Source: Candidatus Raymondbacteria bacterium RIFOXYA2_FULL_49_16
GTDB taxonomy: Bacteria > Fibrobacterota > OXYB2-FULL-49-7 > XYB2-FULL-49-35
Direction: 5' to 3'
Assembly: GCA_001789205.1 (NCBI GenBank)
Contig: MFYT01000048.1
Location: forward strand, 1 to 48,261
DNA length: 48,261 nucleotides
In this document: in pieces, positions 41,867 to 48,261 of the stretch
Position numbering within the stretch: position 1 is the stretch's first letter
How the letters are laid out: every line of letters begins with the position of its first letter
Position numbers and translations under genes: made by a program
The notes under the pieces: model-generated
The model's database searches: none
Told to the model about the DNA's origin: nothing
What the model saw: only the letters and a program-made list of their open reading frames with translations

Positions 41867-44677
41867 ATGGTTTTTAAACAGCAACGAATATGGGTCGCCG
41901 GGATGTTTGGTGCGTGCGCTTTGCTGGGCACGGCCGTTGCCGCACAGACCAATACCTCAGGATTCGAAATCGAAGCGCCCTCAGCCGCTGTTGCGCCAGA
42001 GACGCTTTTTGTCACGCCAGAAGCCGACACACTGAACAAATCGCAGCTCGATTCGCTTGGCCAGGAACTTTCACCCCTGACGCGGCTACCCGAGCTCAAG
42101 GAATTCATCAAAGCCGACTATCCGGCTTCTGAACTCAAGGCAGGTCGCGAAGGCACGGTTGTGCTCCAGCTTCTGGTTTCCGATTCCGGGCATGTGGATT
42201 CGGCCACCATTGTCCGGGGGCTCTCTCCTGATTTTGATTCAGCTGCCCTGAGCGTGGTACGGCGTTTTTCGTTTACTCCAGCCCTTGCCGGAAGCCTGGC
42301 CGTTCCCGTATATGTCGAGTATGAATACCGGTTTTCCATCCAGGAAGAGGTCTCCAAAATAGAACAGTATGTTAACCTGCAAGGCGTGCTCAAGGAAGCA
42401 GGCACGCGCACCCCAATAAAAGAGGGCATGGTCGCAATCACTTTCCGCGATACCACGGCTGATACCACACTTGCGGTCCCTTTCAGCGCCTATCTATCAA
42501 AAATAGGCACCTTTCCGGGCCAGCATGTCGAGGAAGGCAGGCTAGTGACTTTTACCGATTCCCTGGGACGGTTCTCATTTTCATCCCTGCCAGTGGGACG
42601 CATCAGGATCACATTCCCCATCGCGGGTTACGAGCCCGACAGCGCCATTGAGACCATTGAATTGGCAAAGCAGCTTGCGGTCGAATACCGGCTGCGGCGG
42701 CTGACCTACAGCGAATACGAGATTGTGGTCTATGGAAAAATGGAAAAAGAGGAGGTAGGCAAAAGCACGCTTACGCTCACGGAAGTAAAGCGCATCCCCG
42801 GATTCGGCGGTGACGCGGTCAAAGTCATCCAGGCGCTGCCCGGCGTGTCGCGCTCCTCATTTGGCATGGGCGGCATTGTGGTGCGCGGCAGCGGCAGCGG
42901 CGATTCGCGCTATTTTCTCGACGGCGTTGAACTGCCCATGCTCTTTCACTTTGGCGGCCTCAAATCAACCTATAATTCCGACGCGCTTTCGTCCATAGAC
43001 CTGTATCCCGGAGGGTTCAATACGCGCTATGGCGGGTGCATAGGCGGCGTGGTCGAAATTAAAGGCAGGCCAGCGCGCACCGACCGGTGGCATGTCGTTG
43101 CTGACGCGAATTTTATTGATGCGTCAATCATGGCCGAGGGCCCGGTGACAGACGATATAAGCGTGCTTTTTACCGCGCGGCGCAGCTATATCGCAAACAT
43201 GGCAGCGTTCGCCCTCGACCTTCTGGGCGTCACCCTTCCCATGACCGTGGTGCCCTATTATTATGACGCGGTGCTCAGGCTCGACTGGCGCCTTTCCAAA
43301 AAGAGCCGCATGTTTCTCACGGGTTTTACTTTCAAAGACGCCATGAAATTCATCATCCAGGACGTGCGCGGCGGCAGCAACGAGGTGAGCACGGCAAAGG
43401 ACGAAATTTCCCAGGAAACCAAAAACCAGATGCTTATTTTCGGGTACGACACCGACCTTTCAGACAAAGCACGCAACGAGCTGCGCTTCTCATTGGCAAC
43501 GGCTGATTTAAGTTTCAACATATTGTCCTTTACCGCCATGGATTTCTCAGCGCACAGGACAACCGTGCGTGACGAGTTGTCGTTCAAACTCAACGACAAG
43601 GTAACGCTGCGGCCCGCACTCGATCTTGAACTCACGCCCGCTGATTATACCCTCCGCATTTTAGGCGCCACTGGTGCTGTGCAGAGCGGCATCAACGGCC
43701 TCTATTCTGACCTGGGCGTGTATGTCAATTGCGACATTCGGCCAATCAAATCCCTGCTGCTTATCCCGGGTCTTCGGTACGACCATTACCTGGAATTGGA
43801 AAAGGGCGCGCCCTCGGTCAGGTTTACTGCGCGATGGGACTGGCGCAAAGGCCACACGCTCAAGGGCGCGGCAGGCACCTACAACCAGTCGCCCGAACCT
43901 TTTGGCCAAGCCACTGATCCCAAGTGGGGCAATGACGAACTGCCGCCCACACACGCGCGTCATTTTGTGCTGGGATACGAGTATCAGTTCACGGACCTTA
44001 TCTCACTCGACGTACAGGGATATTATAACACCCAAGACGATATTCCAATGAGTACTGATTCAGTGAACGAAAAGACCGGGAAACCCGTGAACCTGGCGCC
44101 CATTCAGAAAGGCCGCATGTACGGCATGGAGTTTATGCTGCGCCACGATCAGGGCGACCGGTTTTTCGGGTGGATTGCCTATACGCTGGCGCGCAGTGAA
44201 CGGCAGTCGCCCATTCCCTACAATTTGAACAGCTTTGACCGGGCAACATGGGACAAAGACCTGTGGTATCTGTACGGCAGCGACCAGACCCATAACCTGC
44301 AGATCGTTGGCAGCTGGCGGCTTCCGCATGGGTTCGAGGCTGGCATGCGGGTGCGCTATGTGACCGGCAATCCCCTGACCCCGCAGCTGGGATACACTGA
44401 ACATAAATACCAGTACAACGCTGAATTCGGCTATTACGAAGACCTGCAGGGCACACCCAGGTCCGAACGCATGGGCCCCTTTTTCCAGCTCGATATCCGG
44501 GTCGACAAAAAGTTCGTCTATCGGTCCTGGATATTGTCAACCTATCTCGACGTGCAGAACACCAATTATTTTTTTTATAACAGCCCTGAATTCTATCAAT
44601 ACAATTACGACAGCAGCGAACGCCAGGTCATTGGCGGCATAATTATACCCTCCCTGGGGATTCGAGCGGAGTTTTGA
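41867..44677 (+). CDS. TonB-dependent receptor with its own N-terminal TonB-like domain
   Basis: This 936-residue outer-membrane protein has a signal peptide (1-26), a TonB C-terminal-like domain (about 73-158: GREGTVVLQLLVSDSGHVDSA and FDSAALSVVRRFSFTPAL), a carboxypeptidase regulatory-like beta domain (about 168-280), a plug domain (about 290-415 with ALPGVSRSSFGMGG and YFLDGVELP) and a beta barrel ending in phenylalanine. It should import a substrate with Ton energy. The substrate is unknown. The extra TonB-like domain is unusual. The ATG at 41867, with GGAG upstream, is preferred to the TTG at 41858. It follows tonB by 9 bases. Confidence 0.9.
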   Translation: MVFKQQRIWVAGMFGACALLGTAVAAQTNTSGFEIEAPSAAVAPETLFVTPEADTLNKSQLDSLGQELSPLTRLPELKEFIKADYPASELKAGREGTVVLQLLVSDSGHVDSATIVRGLSPDFDSAALSVVRRFSFTPALAGSLAVPVYVEYEYRFSIQEEVSKIEQYVNLQGVLKEAGTRTPIKEGMVAITFRDTTADTTLAVPFSAYLSKIGTFPGQHVEEGRLVTFTDSLGRFSFSSLPVGRIRITFPIAGYEPDSAIETIELAKQLAVEYRLRRLTYSEYEIVVYGKMEKEEVGKSTLTLTEVKRIPGFGGDAVKVIQALPGVSRSSFGMGGIVVRGSGSGDSRYFLDGVELPMLFHFGGLKSTYNSDALSSIDLYPGGFNTRYGGCIGGVVEIKGRPARTDRWHVVADANFIDASIMAEGPVTDDISVLFTARRSYIANMAAFALDLLGVTLPMTVVPYYYDAVLRLDWRLSKKSRMFLTGFTFKDAMKFIIQDVRGGSNEVSTAKDEISQETKNQMLIFGYDTDLSDKARNELRFSLATADLSFNILSFTAMDFSAHRTTVRDELSFKLNDKVTLRPALDLELTPADYTLRILGATGAVQSGINGLYSDLGVYVNCDIRPIKSLLLIPGLRYDHYLELEKGAPSVRFTARWDWRKGHTLKGAAGTYNQSPEPFGQATDPKWGNDELPPTHARHFVLGYEYQFTDLISLDVQGYYNTQDDIPMSTDSVNEKTGKPVNLAPIQKGRMYGMEFMLRHDQGDRFFGWIAYTLARSERQSPIPYNLNSFDRATWDKDLWYLYGSDQTHNLQIVGSWRLPHGFEAGMRVRYVTGNPLTPQLGYTEHKYQYNAEFGYYEDLQGTPRSERMGPFFQLDIRVDKKFVYRSWILSTYLDVQNTNYFFYNSPEFYQYNYDSSERQVIGGIIIPSLGIRAEF

Positions 44678-44679
44678 GA

Positions 44680-45807
44680 ATGAAACAGCTTATCCTTCTG
44701 GCGTGTGTTCTTTGCATGTGGGGATGCACCAATTTTCCATCGCGATACGAGAATATCGATAAGTCAAAGACGCGGCCCCTGGCCATTGTCTGCGAACCTG
44801 CTGAAGCAGCGCCCGGCGATACTGTGCTGGTCAAATATTACAGCTTCAAGAAACAGACGCCTTCCGTGGCTTTCTGGCGGCTCTTTCTCGATATTGGCTA
44901 CTCTAATTTCGGCACACGGATGGCCGAAAAAGAGGAACGCCGCCTCACCGATCTCTGGCTTGCTGGTTCCACGGCCGATAGTTTCAGGTTTGTGATGCCC
45001 GAATCCACGATTCTCTATTCAAGCGCGCTTCGCATCGCGTTCCCCGATGCAGTACCCGGCATTGACTCTCTGCTCAATATGCTGATAACACTGGGTGTGC
45101 CCGTGCCTCCTGAATCGCTCATTGCCATTGACCAGTTCAGGACCCTTACCGAACTTAAACTCCATACTGAGGCTGATATCACGCTTGATGTGACAAAAAA
45201 CCTGACGGTCCGGTACAGCAGGCGCTTTAACAGCCCCAATGTGAATGTAAACCCCAGTGTGCGCTGGGTGGGGATCTATTCTGTCAAAAAGGAAAATATG
45301 TCAGCCCCGGATTCAATAAACAAGTATTCCGGCACCACTTTTCAATACCTGTATAACATGGACAATCCCGGACTAGTCAGCGATACTGTGGTCATTGATT
45401 CAGGGTGCAGCTATTTTGTCGCAGCCGACTCCCTTGATCCGGGCGTTGATACGGGCAGACAGGCCTATTCGTATGTCTCGTATATTGACAGCGGCATTGT
45501 CCGGCCCGATACCGAGGATGTGTTTTTCGACTGGTTCTACACCAATGTCGATTACCAGTCCGGCATGGCCCAGGACTCCCTCATGCTCTTTGTCTCTGAC
45601 CGGAGCATTGACCGCGTACGGTTTTTGCCGCCGGTTGAAACAACCATGCACGATTTTAAATTATATCTTACTGTCCGCGACTTCAGGCCCAATGACGGAA
45701 TAATGCAATCCACGGGCGTCTGTTTCCGCGAATGCAGCGGGACCTTTTCCTATACTGCCGCATACAAACGGTGGCTCGAATCAAACCGCGGCACAGGCCT
45801 TTTCTAA
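44680..45807 (+). CDS. lipoprotein of unknown function in the Ton operon
   Basis: This 375-residue protein starts MKQLILLACVLCMWGC, a signal peptide with a lipobox-like MWGC, so Cys16 should be lipid-modified. The mature part is rich in beta-like segments with many S, D and T residues (NLTVRYSRRFNSPNVNVNPS), and I recognise no family. It starts 2 bases after the receptor stop, so a role as surface partner or substrate binder for the receptor is likely by analogy with Sus-type pairs, though it is not SusD-like. The ATG at 44680 has CGGAG ten bases upstream. Confidence 0.8.
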   Translation: MKQLILLACVLCMWGCTNFPSRYENIDKSKTRPLAIVCEPAEAAPGDTVLVKYYSFKKQTPSVAFWRLFLDIGYSNFGTRMAEKEERRLTDLWLAGSTADSFRFVMPESTILYSSALRIAFPDAVPGIDSLLNMLITLGVPVPPESLIAIDQFRTLTELKLHTEADITLDVTKNLTVRYSRRFNSPNVNVNPSVRWVGIYSVKKENMSAPDSINKYSGTTFQYLYNMDNPGLVSDTVVIDSGCSYFVAADSLDPGVDTGRQAYSYVSYIDSGIVRPDTEDVFFDWFYTNVDYQSGMAQDSLMLFVSDRSIDRVRFLPPVETTMHDFKLYLTVRDFRPNDGIMQSTGVCFRECSGTFSYTAAYKRWLESNRGTGLF

Positions 45808-45823
45808 CCGCGCGGGAGTTTCC

Positions 45824-47131
45824 ATGGCAGATCTGTTCGAACCTGACACCACCAGCGGCCATTCCCAGGCACCGCTTGCCGAACGCATGCGTCCAACAAC
45901 GCTCAATGATTTTTTGGGCCAGGAACACCTGCTTGGCCCTGGATGCGCCCTGCGCACGGCCATAGACAGCGACACGGTTTCCTCCATGGTTTTCTGGGGT
46001 CCGCCAGGCACGGGAAAGACAACGCTGGCGCACATTATTGCCAAAAAGACCGGAGCCCGGTTCATTGCCATTAGCGCTGTGTCAGCAGGACTCAAGGATG
46101 TAAAACAGATTGTTGAAGACGCGCGCGAAGCACTCAAATATTACCAAAAAAAGACCATCCTCTTTCTCGACGAGATCCACCGTTTCAACAAGGCCCAGCA
46201 AGACGCTTTTTTGCCCCATGTCGAGAACGGGACCATCACGCTCATTGGCGCAACCACGGAAAACCCTTCGTTCGAGATAAATGCGGCCCTGCTTTCGCGC
46301 ATGCACGTGTTTGTGCTCAAACCCCTTGAACCCGAACAGATGTGCGGTATTGTTTCCCGCGCTTTTGAACAGGAGGCTGGCAAGGCGTATGTGTTTGAGA
46401 ACGAAGCGCTCGATTTTCTCGCGCGCATGAGCGCGGGCGACGCGCGTTTTGCGCTCAACACGCTCGAAACAGCGCTGGCCCTTGCCAAAAAGGGCGGCAT
46501 TGTCTCCAAACCGGTCATTGAAGAGGCAATGCAGAAAAAGGCCTTTCTCTACGACCACGATGGCGAAGAGCATTTCAACACCATCTCAGCCATGCACAAG
46601 GCTGTGCGCGGCAGCGATCCCCAGGCAGCGCTCTATTATTTCTACCGCATGCTCGAAGGCGGGGAAGACCCCATGTATCTCATGCGGCGCATCATCCGCA
46701 TGGCGTCCGAAGATATTGGGCTTGCCGACCCTTCTGCCCTTACCCTGTGCATTTCCGCAAAAGAGGCGTATCATATGCTGGGCATTCCCGAGGGAGTGCT
46801 TGCCATTGCCGAGGCATTGGTCTATTTAGCGCTTGCGCCAAAGAGCAATGCAGTGTATCTAGCTGAGAAAGCGGCAAAAAGCGAAATCAAGCAGTCGGGC
46901 CCGCTTCCCGTTCCTTTGCATATCAGAAATGCGCCCACAGGTCTCATGAAAGACTTGGGATATGGCAATGGATATAAATACGACCACGACGAGGAGCATG
47001 CGTTCTCGGGTCAGGACTATTTTCCTGAAGGCGTCAGGAAACGCGAGTATTATACACCGGGAAAGCAGGGGTATGAGGCTGAACTGGCCAAACGGATCGA
47101 GTACTTCAAAAAACTGCGCGAACAAAAATGA
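45824..47131 (+). CDS. rarA: replication-associated recombination ATPase RarA
   Basis: This 435-residue AAA+ ATPase has Walker A GPPGTGKTT (about 54-62), Walker B FLDEIHRFNKAQQDAFLPHVE (about 108) and sensor residues in GATTENPSFEIN. The C-terminal region has the RarA/MgsA/WRNIP1 pattern: YDHDGEEHFNTISAMHKA, ASEDIGLADP and YKYDHD. It acts at stalled replication forks. It follows the lipoprotein gene by 16 bases. It is a housekeeping gene that may be read from the Ton operon. Confidence 0.95.
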   Translation: MADLFEPDTTSGHSQAPLAERMRPTTLNDFLGQEHLLGPGCALRTAIDSDTVSSMVFWGPPGTGKTTLAHIIAKKTGARFIAISAVSAGLKDVKQIVEDAREALKYYQKKTILFLDEIHRFNKAQQDAFLPHVENGTITLIGATTENPSFEINAALLSRMHVFVLKPLEPEQMCGIVSRAFEQEAGKAYVFENEALDFLARMSAGDARFALNTLETALALAKKGGIVSKPVIEEAMQKKAFLYDHDGEEHFNTISAMHKAVRGSDPQAALYYFYRMLEGGEDPMYLMRRIIRMASEDIGLADPSALTLCISAKEAYHMLGIPEGVLAIAEALVYLALAPKSNAVYLAEKAAKSEIKQSGPLPVPLHIRNAPTGLMKDLGYGNGYKYDHDEEHAFSGQDYFPEGVRKREYYTPGKQGYEAELAKRIEYFKKLREQK

Positions 47132-47198
47132 TGAGCGTTGCCTTGCCTGTCAGGCGGTTTCAATATTTCACACGTACGGTTTCTATATAATTTCCACC

Positions 47199-47756
47199 TT
47201 ACTTTCTTAATGCTATTTCAATCCCCAATTCCCTGGCCTTGTCCTTCATGATTTTACTTATTTCCCTGGCAGTGTCTTTGCTGCTGCATCCATTTGTTTT
47301 GATCTTTTGGTCAATATGTTTCATGATCTTTGTCAGCACATCCAAAGGAAGCAGATTGGCTGCTAAACAATAAAACCCTTTTGACTTCCCGTCATTATAG
47401 TTTCTTATCAGATCAGTCAGATATCCATGTTTCTTTTTAAGTTCCTTTAGATGGTTTTTCAGATGTTGTTTCGCTTTTGCCATATCGGTTGACACGTTTT
47501 TATATGATATAAATGAGTCAATTGTTGAACCACGGCTGTATTTTTTGCATGGGTAATCCTCGCATTCAAAACAAAATTCAATGTTTTTATGTTTTTTGCT
47601 GCAGGTAATAACCGCACATGTTGGATGTTTTTCCGCGAAATTCGAACCGCCGCACCCAGGACATTGTGAAGGTCCTTCCGTATGATACCTTGGGCATAAA
47701 CAGCAGTTCAGGCCGCACAAAGCGACAAACGGCTCGTTACGATGATATTCTCCCAT
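47199..47756 (-). CDS. DUF3795 cysteine-rich protein
   Basis: This 185-residue protein has twelve cysteines, eleven of them in the first 70 residues: CGLNCCLC, CPGCGG, CAVITC and CFECEDYPC. This is the pattern of DUF3795, presumed metal-binding. The C-terminal half is lysine-rich and helical. The function is unknown. Its codons are clearly AT-richer than those of the genes to the left, and it lies beside mobile debris, which suggests transfer. ATG 47756 is the first start. Confidence 0.8.
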   Translation of the reverse strand: MGEYHRNEPFVALCGLNCCLCPRYHTEGPSQCPGCGGSNFAEKHPTCAVITCSKKHKNIEFCFECEDYPCKKYSRGSTIDSFISYKNVSTDMAKAKQHLKNHLKELKKKHGYLTDLIRNYNDGKSKGFYCLAANLLPLDVLTKIMKHIDQKIKTNGCSSKDTAREISKIMKDKARELGIEIALRK

Positions 47757-48040
47757 GCTATTTTATTTCACCGGGTAGGGCAGAGCCCTTGCGGGCTCTT
47801 TCCCCCCTAAGAACCTATCTATTACCTATAGCTTCAAAACAAGCAAAACACTTTTTCATCATTAAATTAGACCTTTAATTTTCCAAATTATCCAAAATAT
47901 GTAATTTATTTCCGCCCATTTAATCGCTTAATACTTGGTCTTGTGAAAACATAAACATCCACCCTTGCCAATGCAAGACCTACATTCCGCAGATGGGTTT
48001 ACATATAGGGCGAGCCGCAACCCGTTGAAAAAGCAGGAGG
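47757..48040. other. AT-rich intergenic stretch at the right end
   Basis: These 284 bases hold no gene. The part nearest the DUF3795 start contains a hairpin (see next entry). The rest is AT-rich, with no promoter worth naming. Confidence 0.5.
47782..47799. terminator. 7-bp GC-rich hairpin
   Basis: AGAGCCC (47782-47788) and GGGCTCT (47793-47799) form a 7-bp stem with a 4-base TTGC loop. It lies downstream of the leftward DUF6788-like gene and could end its transcript, but no T-run follows on that strand. It resembles the CAGAGCCC arms inside the MITE at 39051-39328. Confidence 0.3.
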
Positions 48041-48261
48041 TTACGGCGATTTGGCCAGAATTGTCTGCGCGGATTTGCGTCCCCATTGCGCCAAAAGGCG
48101 CATGACTTTATGATACTTTGATATCGCCTTCACAAATTTATCCGCTTCATACTTTGAAACAACGGTATTTTTAAAGACATTGTTCTCTCTCCGCGTCCAT
48201 TCATAATACGGCCCATGCCGCTTGGTTTTGTCTGTAAGGCAGGGGCATCCCGGCTTGCCGC
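48041..48261 (-). CDS. partial DUF6788-like protein, cut by the window end
   Basis: The minus strand is open from the window end to a stop at 48041-48043, giving about 72 C-terminal residues (codons 48259-48041). They start GKPGCPCLTDKTKRHGPYYE, a C-x-C followed by HGPYYEW. This is the pattern of DUF6788, a small family often seen beside or within transposase-related genes. A helical tail (VKAISKYHKVMRLLAQWG) follows. The start lies outside the window. The gene suggests an IS or mobile region continuing to the right. Confidence 0.6.
   Translation of the reverse strand, partial: GKPGCPCLTDKTKRHGPYYEWTRRENNVFKNTVVSKYEADKFVKAISKYHKVMRLLAQWGRKSAQTILAKSP

Noticed and set aside
1-48261. tRNA or rRNA genes
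   Set aside because: No cloverleaf or rRNA-like stretch was recognised in the intergenic regions. A covariance scan would be needed to exclude small RNAs.

Overview
The window looks like one contig of a Gram-negative, anaerobe-type bacterium. It encodes a complete Ton system with an outer-membrane receptor, a lipoprotein, and heptosyltransferase-type (GT9) and O-antigen-type genes. Most genes are GC-rich (a visual estimate of the mid-50s percent, not computed) and packed with ATGA/GTGA overlaps. The lineage cannot be fixed by eye. The gene mix (hgcAB, hybrid CheA, TonB-like domains inside receptors) would suit the FCB/Fibrobacterota neighbourhood, but that is inference. Both ends are mobile-element debris: the 3' end of a group II intron on the left and a cut DUF6788-like gene on the right. 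The window may therefore be bounded by repeats.

Layout. 1-708: intron end, AT-rich spacer and a four-copy 14-bp repeat. 709-1704 (-): a medium-chain dehydrogenase that shares a compact overlapping promoter region with the next unit. 1822-6772 (+): one tight unit encoding a membrane-anchored protein with a GrpE-like tail, an Hsp70-like chaperone with an inserted domain, a 71-residue double-CC membrane protein, and HgcA plus HgcB, the corrinoid protein and ferredoxin of mercury methylation. 6907-15029 (+): a glycan assembly cluster with four GT4 enzymes, a GT2, DUF2304, a Wzx-type flippase and a sugar-nucleotide epimerase. 15004-17785: a pseudouridine synthase, a CapA-like protein and AroD, separated by copies of a dispersed hairpin repeat. 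17822-21581 (-): a GH130 enzyme and a GT4 fused to a large helical domain.

21772-31046 (+): a complete chemosensory cluster (CheA-REC hybrid, CheW, MCP, CheB, CheR, CheY, HDOD, pseudo-receiver-CheX) with no flagellar gene nearby. 31049-39035: an M20 peptidase, an ICMT-like membrane methyltransferase, GT9, GT2, a radical SAM enzyme, a large unknown protein and another GT4. 39051-39328: a MITE-like element with imperfect terminal inverted repeats and a 9-bp target duplication. 39509-45807 (+): ExbB, two ExbD, TonB, a TonB-dependent receptor that itself carries a TonB-like domain, and a lipoprotein. 45824-47131: RarA. 47199-48261: AT-richer accessory genes.

The most striking content is the hgcAB pair. 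HgcB ends early, without the C-terminal vicinal cysteines known from characterised HgcB. Immediately upstream, and apparently co-transcribed, is a tiny membrane protein with two vicinal cysteine pairs, itself behind an unusual Hsp70/GrpE-like chaperone pair. This suggests a chaperone- and thiol-relay-assisted version of the mercury methylation system. That is a hypothesis drawn from gene order and motifs, not a demonstrated function.
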